From assembly GCA_016165875.1 (NCBI GenBank), contig JABBOT010000001.1, forward strand, positions 44,940,847 through 45,004,846: 64,000 nt of DNA, in the 5' to 3' direction. Source of the DNA: Acanthopleura granulata. Lineage: Eukaryota; Mollusca; Polyplacophora; Chitonida; Chitonidae. Positions 20,201-32,700 of the stretch are shown piece after piece. Position 1 is the stretch's first letter, and the number at the start of each line of letters is the position of its first letter. The notes beneath the pieces were generated by a model. That model had not been told where the DNA came from. It searched no databases and worked only from the letters and a program-made list of their open reading frames with translations. The translations under genes were made by a program, and so were the position numbers.

Positions 20201-23200
20201 TGTGTCAGTCAGTAAGGCTCTTTATGGAAATATTAAAGTGACATAGTGGAAAAGATATTGGAAGAAAAAATCAAAACAAGAAATCCACACACACAAGACC
20301 TAAACGGCCCCTGGAACTTTCAATTACCTATAAAGTGTTTAGACATTTATATTGGTAGGCCCCACCTTTAATCTTCTCAGACATTTTTGAACCATGCCAT
20401 TTAACAGCTCAGACCTGTTTAAATCCAAACTCTCAGTGTCCCCAAATGCCACGGGCCTTTTACAAAGTGGCCCCTTGACCCTGGCCTAATGTGCTGCTGT
20501 GGGATAGACCCAGAACACATAAAGTAATTTAAAAAGTTTATTCATCATGTAATTTAATGACTCAGTTATCTTCAGATCCCAATTCTGACATGTAGTGCCA
20601 GAAAATCACTGAGAATTCATCTACTGCAATCTAAAAGGGCCGGGGCTTTCTGGATCCTCAGTGTCTCCTAGACCGTCGTCTAACTGCTGAAATACATGTA
20701 CATGTAGGGGGGCCAGTTGTTGGTATGGTAAGCATTGTGTGAACATCCATAACATAATTACTCATGCATGTCTTGAGACAGAAGGATTTTACAGCCAACA
20801 GAAACTGGCAAAATGTCAATACAGTGACTGCCAAGTGGAAATTGACCTTGCTAGTTTTTAGCTGTATCAATTAAAGACCAGAAGAGGGTGTATACTAGCA
20901 ATTTGTCCATCTGACTTCTGTCCGCCATCTGTTAACTGTTGAAGCACTACTCCTCCTACAGCTTTTATCACTTCACAACAAAACTTAGTTCAAGTGTAGA
21001 CTACATCAAGATACATAATCTGTAGAATTGATTTTCCATTTTGATGGTCTGTTGTTCGTCTGTGTGCTCATCCACCATGTTAACATTTCTTTCAAAACAC
21101 TACTCCAACAGTTTTTGTCTGATGTCAACGGAACGTGGTTGAAGTGTAGACTACATCAGTGTGCATGTTATCAGTGTGTCCAATATATGTTAACATATCT
21201 TTCAAAACACTTCTCCTACAGTTATTGGCAAAGGTGTATTGTAGTAGCGGGCGGCGTCCGTCTATCCATATCTTTGTAAATGCTCTATCTGTAGAACGGT
21301 TTGGCCCAAGTTCACCAACCTTACACCACAGTTACATAATGAGGAAGAACCCTGTTGGTTTTCAGTGACCTTGACCTTTGTCTTCAAAGTCATTGGGGTC
21401 ATTTAAAGCTAGATTTATAAAAGGCTTTTAAACGTTCTGTCTCTAGAATGACTTAGTCCTAGTTTACCAAACTTAAACCACACTGACACATTGGAATAAG
21501 AAAGAACCCTGCTGATTTTTTAGGGACCTTGGCCATTTTCTTCAAGGTCATTGGGTTCATTTAAGTTAATTTTATTTTATTGATTTTCAGCAACTTGTTC
21601 TTCTTCCTGAAGCTCATTGGGGTCATTTACGTTAAATTTTATAAAGCTGATAAAGGCTCTGTTTTCAACAGTTTGTTCCAAGTTCACCAAACTTACATCA
21701 CGCCTACATCCCAACATGGTGAAGGACCATATGGATTTTCAGCGGCCTTCACCATTTCAAGGTCATTGAGGTCATTTATGTTCAATTTTATGAATGACTG
21801 GTATTATACATAATATCTCTTGGAATTTGTATCTTTTCGTTCCAGTGCTCATGTGGTTAAATATGAACTGTTTCAGTTCTGTTTTTCATTTTATTATTTT
21901 ATGTATCTGTTGAGTATTTTTACTTGTAGGAAATAGAAATATATTTAATTCCTAAAATTCCAAGAAAAAAATCACACACCCCTTGTCTATCCTTGGATGG
22001 TGCAAGTGTGTGAAATATGCACGACTTAATTATGACAATTGCAGTTTCCAAACACTAGTGTAAGTCTGATCAAAACACATCACCTCGAAATGGCAAGAGC
22101 ATAATTTAGAGTACTTACTAGGTTTGAAATGGTCACGTTACATTGCAATTATCCATTTTCCTTGCATGAGGGGTCCAATGGGAAGGCATGAAAACTAATC
22201 CCATGGTAATTCGGTGAGTGATCAGCACTGTTCACTACACAGAACGGTATATCGCCATAATGACATCATACACTACAGGGACATAAAGGGCAGATAAGCG
22301 TGTAGAGAATACCAAGGTATTTGGTCTTCAAAAAAATTTTTTTAAAACATCGGCATTTTTTTACTTCGTTTCATTGTTTCATGTTTACCTCTGGAATATA
22401 CTGTGCCAAGTTTTGCCAAAAAATTAACAAACGGAGACAGTTCACCTTTAAGGCTGAGACGTTTTAGTGCATTGCATGCTGTTTTCTGTGTATTTCCCAG
22501 GTGGTCGTGTGGTCATGGCTTGTCGGGACATGAAGAAGTGTGAGAAGGCTCAAGCTGAGGTCGTGCTGGAGACAGCCAACAGGAACGTTCAGTGTAGACA
22601 ACTGGATCTGACCTCGCTCGCATCCATTAGAGCTTTTGCCAAAATAACAAATGAAAGTAAGCATGAAAGCTTTCTAAGATGCTTAGTCTGATCCCATAAA
22701 CCCAGTTTTGACATGTCAAAGTAAAATACAATGTTTCAGAGGTATATATGGGCTCTATGGGAATTTCAATATCAGACAGCAGTTTACATTTTACTCAAAA
22801 ATATTTCACTTATTTGGTGGGGTCAGGTTCATAGTAGAAAGCGGATAGAGGTCAAACCGTGCAAGAGCAAAATTATCAAAGACAAATTGTTTAAAAAAGT
22901 TGGTCAACTCGTCCAGGATATATAATCACAATCATGATTTGACTCTATGTCTTGGACTATTTGACCCTGTGTCTTGGACGATTTGACTCAATGTCTTGAA
23001 GGGATGCTCAGTTGGTTAATGTGCTAGCACAGTGTAATGATCCATTAGCCTCTCACCAATGCGGTCATTGTGAGTTCAAGTCCAGCTCATGCTGGCTTCC
23101 TCTCTAACAGTGCATGGCAAGGTCTGCCAGATGGTTGTAGGTTTGCCTGGATTTTGTGGGTCACACCATAATGGTGGTGGCCATTGGAGAAGTGAAATAT

Positions 23201-26200
23201 TGTAGACTACGGCATAAAACACCAATCAAATAAATAACTATATCTTGGAGTAGTTGACCCATTGTGTTGAACAGTTGTCTGGGACAATTTTGGTCTGGGA
23301 CGATTTGATTGTACCTAAAACCTAAAAACCTAATTATCTGCCTCTGACCTAAAGTATCTGGGCCTCATTGGTCTTCGACAGGTGTTCAAAGATGTATTAA
23401 TTGTTATTCCCCCTTAAATGTAAAACTGATTCACCTTTATGTTACTACTTAAACTTGCAATGATTATTACATTATACATTGTACACTTTCCATTGAAACA
23501 GAATTAGAAATGGTTTAAGTTTCAAATTACCCAAAAAAGTAATGTGTTGCAATCTGAACTTTACAGAGGAGCCTCATATAGACATATTGGTAAATAATGC
23601 GGGTGTTATGAGATGTCCTAAACAGCTGACAGAAGACGGATTTGAAATGCAGCTTGGTGTGAATTATTTAGGTAATTTTTAATTCCATCTACTAGTACAG
23701 TATTATAAGTTCATCAGTTCTGCTGCCACTAGTTGGATAACAAAAATGTTTGCTCATGTTGATCACACACTTCTCCGTGTCTATCACTGATCTTTAAAAG
23801 TTGTTGCCTTCTGTGTATATAGGAGTTATGAAGATTTATGGCAAATTGCATGTCGTTTATTCACTGAAAGAAATTGTTCATTCATAACACTTATTCTAAA
23901 AGAAACACATATGTCACTAAATATTGTTTTTGAACAGTTTTAAGTGATTTGGTTTTGAGTAATGATCAGTACAGAATAACAGGTTTCAGATTTTGACATA
24001 TCTTTCAGGACACTTCTTGTTAACAATGTTGCTGCTGGACAAGCTAAAGCAGTCCGCCCCCAGCAGAGTAATCAATGTGTCCAGTATTGCACATCACAGA
24101 GGCAGGATTAATTTTGAGGACCTCAACAGTGCCAAGTCCTACAACCCATCTGAGGCTTACAATCAGAGTAAATTGGCCATTGTACTCTTCACCAAAGAAC
24201 TTGCCAAACACTTGGAAGGTAGGATGCATTTTTTTACTTGTAATTGTTAGGACAGTATGTATTTGGTATCGATCGAACTTGGAATAAAAAGTAATAAAAA
24301 GCCATTGGTTGGATAACCAAACTCAAGTTCCAAGTATAGGAACTTCATGAAAGCTTCCATTGTGAACATGAGGTGTTGCTATTAAATGTTTTGTACCTCC
24401 CTAATGATTGGTAAATCAGACCACTGTAGAGGTCAGACAAACCTTGACGGGTTTTTTTTCTGCTAAAATCGCAACTAAAACGCGACTATTCTGTAATGTG
24501 TGTTTTGTAAAGACATGGACTGATGCACTAATAATAACAGCGCAATCACTCTTTGCTGAATTGGATTCGCTTGAAAATGAAACGTGTTTTTATCTTGAAG
24601 CAGTTGAAACATAGACCTGTCGAGAAACTGAATCTTAAGCACATCGGTGTCTTTGCTGCCACTTTTCTGGGTTAACAGTCATTGGCCAGCAGTGCCAGGT
24701 CCGTCTAAGAGAGCGCAGTCTGTCTGTCACTGATTTGGTAAGCTGTCTGATACAGGCTCTATTTGACAGGACCAGATAAAAGATAGCTGTCCTCACCTGT
24801 GCCACGGTCAGCTTTTAGATGAATGCCAATTTCTCAAGTTGCTGAGGACTGCACAAAAATCATGTCTAGGTTTAATCAGTCCCAGAGCCTTCATGTGCAT
24901 CTTGTTTTCTTGTGACTCGTCTTGATTTTAATGTGATGCATTTTAGATTTTTTTAGTCGTGCTAGGTGTCAAGCTGTATCTGCCATGTACTGTAGTTAGA
25001 TTCCCATACTCAAAGCAGGAAATTAATCTCCTGACGTGGGCTGTTATTCAGAAGAGTGAAAATTGAGGCTTGCTCTTTGAAAATGTACATGTTCCCTTTT
25101 GGTTTTGTCTTCCTTTTCAGTGTTTGAATTGTCTGTCATTACTGACATAAACTGCAAATAGCTTTACTGACCAATAGCTCTGTGCTTCAAACTCTGTGTG
25201 GTCTTCAGGTAATGAAGTAACCGTAAATACAGTTCACCCGGGCATGGTGAAGACGGAGATAGGCCGTCATATGAGCATAAATAAGTCCTACCTATCCTGG
25301 ATCTTCCTGGGCCCACTCAGCTGGTTACTGATGAAGACCCCCAAACAGGGTGCTCAGACCACTCTGTTCTGTGCCCTGGACCCAAGTCTAGAGAATGTGT
25401 CGGGGAAGTACTTCTGGTGGGTTGGTTATAATGAATTTAGCTTTAATCTGTTAGGCATATTACTCTGTTAGGCTAATTCCGTGTAATGATGGTACTAGTA
25501 GAATAAACTGTGCTCTGATTGAAGGAAAAAAAAAAAAAAAGGGTAGTGCCTTTGACCAAGTTGTTGATTAACTTATAACTGATAGAAGGGACGGGGAGAG
25601 AGAAGAATTACAGTGATATTTAAAGAAGTCCAGAATAGAATTCTGGTATAATTTGCTGAAAAATACCACAAAAAATAGCCCTTTTAGATCATAACTTTGT
25701 AAAGTGCAAAGACACTGTTTATCATTAGAAAAAATATAGAAAGCAGACCAAGCTGCCATTATTTATACATGTAGTCAGAATAGTGACATCAGGCTGTCAC
25801 TATATGAATCTTCCTTTACATATCCAGGGGTTTGGCAAAACAACTTGTTTTTAGAAACTTAGTTTGAACATGTGAGATAACTCAATATTTTGTCATCACC
25901 TGGAAAAATGCAGAATACGTATCAATCTTTTCAAACTTGAGCATTTGCATTCAAGTACTTATGGCTGTTAGTTGACAAAATACCATAGTGCTTTGAGTCA
26001 TTAATTATGTTCAGGCCAGTGTTTAAAAAAATGTAAAAAATTCTCTTTCGGCCTTTCTACACTTTTCAATAAGGCTTTTCATTCCTGCTGTCTGGAGCTT
26101 TCCTTAACTGAGCATGTTGTGGCTCTGTGTTCCAGTGATTGCAAGGAGAAGGAAGTGGCCCCCCAAGCTAAGGACCCAGCTGTGGCGGCCAGACTTTGGG

Positions 26201-26232
26201 CTATCAGTGAAAAATGGACAAGGCTATCGTGA
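17292..26232 (+). CDS. retinol dehydrogenase 13-like short-chain dehydrogenase, seven coding exons
   Basis: Exons: 17292-17368, 18991-19109, 22501-22656, 23567-23671, 24009-24218, 25209-25416, 26136-26232. All junctions are GT-AG and phases fit, giving 972 bases or 323 residues. The protein starts with a hydrophobic anchor (about residues 10-26), then DYVGG, the NAD(P) motif TGANTGIG (48-55), NNAGVMRCP (127-134), the catalytic Ser in NVSS (177-178), and YNQSK with Tyr203 and Lys207. The full SDR Asn-Ser-Tyr-Lys set looks intact. DYV, VMRCP and TEDGFEMQ followed by NYLGHFLLT are typical of RDH11-14 proteins, closest to RDH13. The family reduces or oxidises retinoids and other lipid aldehydes with NADP(H); RDH13 is mitochondrial in mammals. 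Intron 1 is filled by a 44-bp satellite. It is convergent with the related gene ending at 29734. Confidence 0.93.
17990..18960. repeat. 44-bp satellite with 220-bp higher-order period (intron 1 of RDH13-like gene)
   Basis: About 22 copies of a 44-bp monomer (TTCATGATACATGTATGAAA, CAGTCACGTTGGGCTAATCG, TGAC). Variant monomers (ATAATACACG, GGTCTCG, GTTTGAAAC, ATCATGAC) recur every 220 bases, for example ATAATACACG at 18510 and 18730, showing a five-monomer higher-order unit repeated two to three times. There are no spacers. It ends 30 bases before the splice acceptor of exon 2. Confidence 0.93.
19110..20880. other. first part of intron 2 of the RDH13-like gene
   Basis: Intronic, AT-rich, no coding or RNA feature recognised. 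Confidence 0.6.
20885..21235. repeat. dispersed ~130-180 bp repeat (CTTTCAAAACACTACTCC / GTGTAGACTACATCA)
   Basis: Two to three modules with GTTAACATTTCTTTCAAAAC, CTACTCC.ACAG, then GAAGTGTAGACTACATCA. The same modules recur at 26370-26715 and 27000-27310, so this is a dispersed family with internal periodicity. No coding capacity. Confidence 0.7.
21236..21800. repeat. dispersed repeat with CTTGACCTTT/CAAGGTCATTGGGGTC motif
   Basis: Four diverged modules of about 120-150 bases, each with TTCACCAAACTTACA, GAAGAACCCTG, TTTTCAG.GACCTT and TTCAAGGTCATTGGG. Same family as 15005-15325. Lies in intron 2 of the RDH13-like gene. Confidence 0.7.
22983..23245 (+). mobile_element. tRNA-derived SINE (intron 3 of RDH13-like gene)
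   Basis: The head GCTCAGTTGGTTAATGTGCT resembles tRNA box A and GAGTTCAAGTCCAGC resembles box B. The body contains CCAGCTCATGCTGGCTTCC and the 3' part ACACCAATCAAATAAATAA. It is the + orientation of the family at 26721 and 51003, but more diverged. Confidence 0.8.
25525..25541. repeat. poly(A) run
   Basis: A run of about 16 A inside intron 6 of the RDH13-like gene. It may mark an old retroposed fragment. Confidence 0.6.
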
Positions 26233-26369
26233 CACACACACACACACTCTTAGACATCATTATTTATACTATATGTGTACCGGTGTTTACAAGATGTGTG
26301 CATTCATATATGCTCTCTGACACAGCATTGTTGTCATCTGGCTTGTTTGATATCATTCTCCATTTTTTA

Positions 26370-26715
26370 GCTCAACTGGTTGTAGACTAGCAAGTAGTCC
26401 GTTCATCCGTCCGTGTGGCAACTTTTTCTTTCAAAATATTACTCCAACGACAGTTTTTGTCCGATTCCAACATAACTTCAAGTGTACATTACATCAAGAT
26501 TCATAATTCAGATTTTCAATTTCCAATGATTGGCTGTCCATCTGTTCATCCAGAAAATGTTTGCATTTTCAAAATGCTTCTCCCAAGTACAGACTACATC
26601 AAAATACATGATTCAATTTTCAATTTTGATGACCGTTTGCCCATCTGTCTTTCAGTTATATCCAGCATGTTTTGACTTTCTTTCAAAACACTACTCCTAC
26701 AGATTTTGGCCAATT
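26370..26715. repeat. dispersed repeat, CTTTCAAAACACTACTCC family
   Basis: Three modules sharing CTTTCAAAA.(A/C)TACTCC, TTTTTGTCCGATT and (A/C)TACATCAAGAT with 20885-21235. A SINE is inserted at its right end, and the interrupted module resumes after it (TCCGATTTAAAAGAAAC). Confidence 0.65.
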
Positions 26716-26720
26716 TAAAT

Positions 26721-26992
26721 TTATTTATTTATTTATTTATTTGATTGGTGTTTTACACCGTACTCAAGAATATTTCACTTATACGACAGCGGCCAGCATT
26801 ATTGTGGGAGGAAACTGGGCAGAGCCCAGGGGAAACCCACGACCATCCACAGGTTGCTGGCAGACCTTCCCACGTACGGCCGGAGAGGAAGCCAGCATGA
26901 GCTGGGCTTGAACTCACCCACCGCATTGGTGGGAGGCTTCGGTCATTGCGCTGTGATAGCGCGCTAACCGACTGAGCCACGGAGGCCCCCGT
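26721..26992 (-). mobile_element. near full-length tRNA-derived SINE
   Basis: The left end has (ATTT)n and TGATTGGTGTTTTACACCG. The right end, read on the minus strand, is a tRNA-like head CCTCCGTGGCTCAGTCGGTT AGCGCGC with a box-B-like GGTGAGTTCAAGCCC. Flanking ATTTAAA copies (26713 and 26994) may be the target duplication. About 270 bp. Confidence 0.88.
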
Positions 26993-26999
26993 CCGATTT

Positions 27000-27310
27000 A
27001 AAAGAAACTGATTAAAGTGTAGACTGCATTAAGATATATAATCCATGGTATTAATTTTCAGTCTTGTATGTTCATCCAGCATTTGTTAACATTTCTTTCA
27101 AAACACTCCTACTTTTTTCCAATTTTAATATTCTTGGTACAGCTGTAGACTACATCATTCATATTATTAACTTCCATTTGTAATGATTGGTTGTTCATGT
27201 TTCTGTTGTTTTATCCAGCATGTTAACATTTCTTTCAAAATGCAAACTGTTCCAGTTTATTGTCACTTTCACCAATACTTGAGCCAAGTGCTGACTACAT
27301 AGAGGATATT
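27000..27310. repeat. continuation of the CTTTCAAAACACTACTCC dispersed repeat
   Basis: Contains GTGTAGACTGCATTAAGATA, CATTTGTTAACATTTCTTTC and AGACTACATCATTCAT, matching 20885-21235. It lies downstream of the RDH13-like stop and may be transcribed as 3' UTR. Confidence 0.6.
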
Positions 27311-27799
27311 ACACAGTGAAGGTTGAATACTGTAAATGTGTTCGAGTGAGAGGTGTGAACACCTTTCGCTGCAATATTTATGGTATTCAACTTCCATTGT
27401 GCAATATTCTTTTTATTATTTATACTTCAACAATATCAGGATTTTGTGTATTTAAAGAAGTTTTAAGCAATGTTTTTAGCTGCAGGCCTTCGAACATCTG
27501 TCAATAGCATGTCTTGCGTATATATAGCAGTTGACTAAACTTGTATTATAACATCATAAACACAGAATGTTAATTTTTGTGTCACAGGGTCTGGGTGTGT
27601 AATATCAAAATGTAATAACAAATAAAAATGTCACTTTTATCAGTGAAGGAAATACTGGAATAAATAACAAATCAAGACACATAATTCTTATGTATTGAAA
27701 TGGCTACTCCAACAGCAGCCTTAATCTGATTTCATTGAATCTTGGCACAAGTGTGAACTACCTTAAGATACACAGAAATGCTTTTTCTGCACTTTTGTG

Positions 27800-27975
27800 T
27801 CTATCCCTTGCCTTCGTGCCACATTAGTATCATTTGTTTGTATCACTGTATCACCTGCGTGTATCACTTCTTTGTGTCACAGTATCAGCTGTTCGTATCA
27901 CTGTGAATCATCTGCATGTATCACAGTATCACTTGCTTGTACCACCATAATTCACCTCCCATATCATTGTCATTT
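27800..27975. repeat. degenerate TATCACT-type simple repeat
   Basis: GTATCACTGTATCACCTGCG style words recur about ten times without a fixed period. No coding value. Confidence 0.6.
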
Positions 27976-28094
27976 TTACAACAGATCATAAAGCTGTAAC
28001 AGAGGCTTCTGTTCAAGATGTTTTATTGCATGGTTTTCTCTGTGCATTGGTTTTAGTAAAAACTTCATCCTTCAGACTTGTGTGGGAAGTTCAT

Positions 28095-28341
28095 TTGTAC
28101 TTTGATGGCAGGGGGTTAGAACGCAAGTGCAGTGTAATCACCCAGGTGCCTCTCTAAGTGACAACTATGGTGAGTTCAAGCCCAGCTAATGCTGGCTTTC
28201 TTTTCGGCTGTTCATGGGAAGGACTGCCAGCAACCTTCAGATGGTCGTGGGTTTCTTCCCACCATAATGCTGGCTGCATATAAGTAAAGTATTTGTGAGT
28301 AGAGTGAAAAACACCAATCAAATAAATAAATAAATAAATAT
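28095..28341 (+). mobile_element. tRNA-derived SINE, diverged
   Basis: Contains GTGAGTTCAAGCCCAGCTAA, TGCTGGCTTTC, CAGATGGTCGTGGGTTTC, CCACCATAATGCTGGC and the tail ACACCAATCAAATAAATAAA. The tRNA-like head is decayed. It lies between the two convergent SDR genes. Confidence 0.8.
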
Positions 28342-29084
28342 ACTGTACAGTGTAAGGGTTGAAAGCCAACCAATATATGGTTATCAAAATTCTGTACGCA
28401 ATATTCTGTTTTTGATATTGATTTATATCTAAATAATATGAAATATTGTAAGGGTCAGAGATCAACATATCCACCTTTACAGCCCAAAAAAAAAACAAAA
28501 CAAAACAAAAAAAGACTTTCAAAGAAAAGCAATGTTTGAAATATGACTGAATCAATAATGAAACCCTAAACAGTCTGAATAAGCATATCTACTACTTATC
28601 CATTATTCTCGATGAAACGGGACAAAACATATATCTGACTAAAATGAAATCTGTTATTATTGCATAGATCGACAATGAAAACTGGTCATTAAAAATCTTG
28701 TGATGAAACAATTATGTATTTGATGAGTGCTAGATATAGACTCTTACATGTGGATCCCCTCTGAAGGAAATCCCAGCATTTTCCTGGCTACCTCACAAAC
28801 TATTTGATGTTGTGCTGAGGCCTAACCAGCAGGAAGCTGGATTTGAACTGGAGACCTCTCTGGCCAACTTAGGTACAACCCACTGGACTGAATTCAACTC
28901 TAATATGTTAATTATTTTACCTTTTGGTATTACATAACTGATGTCTGGCTCAATGATATGACATGGTTGAGAAGTGTGGTTGTTTGTCCCAATAATGCCA
29001 CATGTTCTACAAACAGATGACAACTGAAGCTAAGTATTTCACGCTTTCCCCTTCGGCATGATGCATGTAAACAAATTATTTAAT

Positions 29085-29175
29085 TATTATTTCACTGGTG
29101 TTTTATGCCATAATCAAGATTATTTCATGTATATGATGGCGCCAGCATTATGGTGGGAGGAAACCGAGCAGAGCA
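29085..29175 (-). mobile_element. truncated SINE tail
   Basis: TTATTTCACTGGTGTTTTAT, ATCAAGATTATTTCA and GGCGCCAGCATTATGGTGGG match the family 3' part. The rest is absent. Just left of the last exon of the minus-strand SDR gene. Confidence 0.7.
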
Positions 29176-29733
29176 TGTAAACAAAGACAAAATTGCAAGA
29201 TCATTCCACAAGTTGTTGCAAAGACATCCAATTCACCTGTAGTACCAGAAGAGTGAAATCATCCATACTTCTCAGTACAAAGACTGGTCAGACATTAGTC
29301 TATAAATCTTTCTGCAATTTTCGTCAGGGAATATTGTCAGAAAAAGGAAATCTTGCCAGATCCATACCCTAAATTCTGGATCCTGATGTCTACCAGATGA
29401 GCTAATGCAACTTGAAGTGCTTTCCTGATGGTATATGACACTGGATTATTACAAACAGTACAATACTTCCAGGGGATTAATATAAAGGGTTAAGGCTTGA
29501 GCCCGGCAAAAACTGGTATTTCATCTGTCCCTGGCAGACATCTCTGTTTTCTGAGCACTTATCAAATCAGCTTCAACCATCTGTCCCCCATCAACAGGTT
29601 TTTCTTCTCCATGAACTTTACTGATACCTCTCCTGATTTTGCCCTCAGCATGCTGGCTCAAGATTGACATACGTCTTTCTGTCAAATTGTCTGGTCCACT
29701 TGGACATCCATAACACCTGAGTTGCCTGAACCC

Positions 29734-32700
29734 TCAGCTATCCCTGCTGTCCAAGCTTTTCATGGCCGCTGCTTCCCTCTCCAGGCGTGTCCATTTCACA
29801 CTTTCTTCCCATAACCTCTTTGCTAGATCACCATCCACAGCCTTCGGTTCTAAGGCAGCTTCTGCACACTCACTACAAACAAGAACATCATAGCACCAGT
29901 CAGTCACCAAGGATATAGTCCAAAGAACTGCATACAAGACACTTTGCCCATGTGCAGATATGTTACCAACAGTTTTGGCTTTCATCACATGGTGCTGATT
30001 GGGACTGCTTACAATTCGATCTGAGATCTATTTCATTCTTCCGAGCTTAGCTTTCAGAAATACAGATCTGTCCTCTTCTATTCACTAACCTTGAATTCTG
30101 ACTTATCAAGTGTGCTGTCCTCAAAATGTTTAAAGGGAAATACCTCATAAAAATGAACTGAGAGTGACTGAAAAGACCATCACACACTATCTGAAAATAG
30201 CTTCACTGAATTTTTTAGATTTTTTTTTCACTAAAATATATGCAGTCCAATGTTTTGATTTTATGGTGGGTTTTATGGACCATACTGATGATGTGGTCCA
30301 CCAGTAAAGTCATGCCGACTTTTTCATGGCCCTAAAGCAGAAATTACACGTCATATTAGTGTCTCCATACACAGGCAAGTATAACAGGCGTACTCTTCAG
30401 AAGAGCAATATTCAGAGCTGAACATAGAGGAGTACAAAAAGTTGTGCGATGTCATTCGTGAACCACATTATCTATATCCATAAAACCCACCATACAATCA
30501 TTATTTTGGTGAAAAAATATAAAATATTCAGTGAAGGTATTTCCAGATACAATTTTAATGGTCTTTTCACTCACCATAGGTTCATTTTTATGAGGACTTT
30601 GCGTTTAAGTCGCATGTTACAAAAACATGTTTCCTACGGTAATTATGACTTCATATCAACTAGTTATTCCTGAATATAACATTAACATCACAATTAACAC
30701 AAATGTACCTGGTCCATCAACAGCAAGCCAACATTTGCGAGCCACTATTTCCATCTGAGTCAGTTGCACAAATCATCAAACGGAAAAAAGATAAACTCAT
30801 GGAACACTTAGATTGAAATCAAGAAGGTGTAGACTATTAAATGGCCAAATGACAACTAGTCTGGTAGTCTTAAAAATGAACTGTGAGTGACTGAAAGTTT
30901 TTGTTTTAATAATGAACACAAGGAACAGTAAGCAAATAGTCTGGTATGGAAGTTGGTGATAAGTTTGGGAAGAGCAACCGAGTCCACACTAGCAACAAAG
31001 ACATATGATTAAAAAATGGAGGCCAAACAAAGCTTGGATACTATCTGAGGTGCATCAGTACACATTTGTGTTAACTGTTTTGTAGTGGTCTGCATTATTG
31101 CTACATAATGCAGTGGTATGAAATCAGCATAAACCTGTTTTTGTCGTGTACATATCTGACACTTATCTACACAATAAAGGCGACATGGCCGAGTTCCAAA
31201 CTACTGAATGTAGCGATTAATGTGGTAGCAAAATTGGGAACATGGCCAACTTATCTCGGTCTAAACTGCAGTGCAATTCCCATAATTCTGCTACCTTTCC
31301 ACTTAGAGCCTGACTCCAGTAGTGCTGCTATCCAACACATTACAGGCTGACTTCAGAATTTCTGCTTCCAATAGTATACCAAGAATTGTATCCTATGTTT
31401 ACCTGTCTCTACACACAAGTACACGCACTATATGCTGCTGTCATCCTTGTTATCAGAAATGTCAGAGGGCTCTTAGTCTGTTGTTCTGAATGTCAATAAA
31501 CCAACAAAGTGTAACATGTTGCAACCTGACTTCAGTAGTTATGCTACCTCTGACAATAGATAAACGATATCAGATTAAATTAAAGCTCTTATCCAACAGC
31601 GCTGCCGGGGTCCAGACTATTACCTATTTACCATATCTGCTAGTCCCATGATAACTTCATGATAATACAAAAGAGAAAAAACTGAAAATACTGAAAAAGA
31701 GCGAACTGGATTTGAACCCATGACTGCCACGTATCGTACATACGATGAACCTACTCCTAGAAACCCGCATGAAAGCAATGTAGCTTTGATCCTTTGCTCA
31801 TAGCCCATAAGAAAAGACAAAGAATACAGTGTAGCCTGAATGAATTCTCAAGGTAAACTTCACTCAGTGATGTTCACGTTTACAGCTATAACGGTTTACT
31901 ATCACGTAACATCTAAATATGGGGGAATTTTGCTTTTTCACATTTTGCATAGTACATATCTGGCCGTTTGCACTACATAATTTCCAGCATTACATTTGTA
32001 ACGTTTTTCTGTCACGTAACTTCCAAATATGAGAAAAATAGCATTTTTTCAAACTCTGATTGTAATTTGCATTAAAAGTGCACATCGAGAGAAATAAGAT
32101 CAGATTTGTGATCAGAAAGCTAAACTACACAGGTACATATTTAAAATATTTAAATTCAAAAACTTTTCATCACAAGACAACTTCGATAATCTGTGCATTT
32201 CCACACTTTTCATGATATAAAAATGATTTTTGTACAGTTAATTTGCCCCAAGGTGTTGTATCTGTATTATAAATTTCAGCTCAATCATATAAATCTGTCT
32301 TGAAAAAATGAGATGTCAGCGCGTTCTATTCATGGCAATATGGCGTCCAAAGTAGGTCAGGTTGAGAAATAAATATTGTGGGGAAAACATATCCGTCTAC
32401 AAATGAAAAGAAATAAACTGGATTTGAACCTTAAAGTGCAGGGATAATTTCATGATACTTCAAAAAAAAAGAGTAGCAAGATTTAACTGGATTTGAACCT
32501 AAGACTGCTAGGTACAATGTTCACTAGGTCTATGATGAAAGCCAGTGAAAAGAAAATAGTGGTGTCAAGATACAACGGCCCTGCCACGTGTAGGGAGAGA
32601 CTGTTCCTTTGATGTACTGCTCCCGATGCCAGACAGAATTAGAATACCCCGTTCATGCCTGCGAAAACACAGTAAATGCTTTGGTCTTGCACAAAGCTCC

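Noticed and set aside
25196..25471. stand-alone 91-residue SDR fragment
   Set aside because: It is exon 6 of the RDH13-like gene read through its splice donor into the intron.
26940..26992. tRNA gene
   Set aside because: A and B box-like words belong to a SINE head; the acceptor stem and anticodon arm do not fold. The same holds for the heads at 50192 and 51279.
28154..28555. 133-codon minus-strand frame
   Set aside because: Its C-terminal half is translated SINE and the rest A-rich sequence; no homology or splice context.
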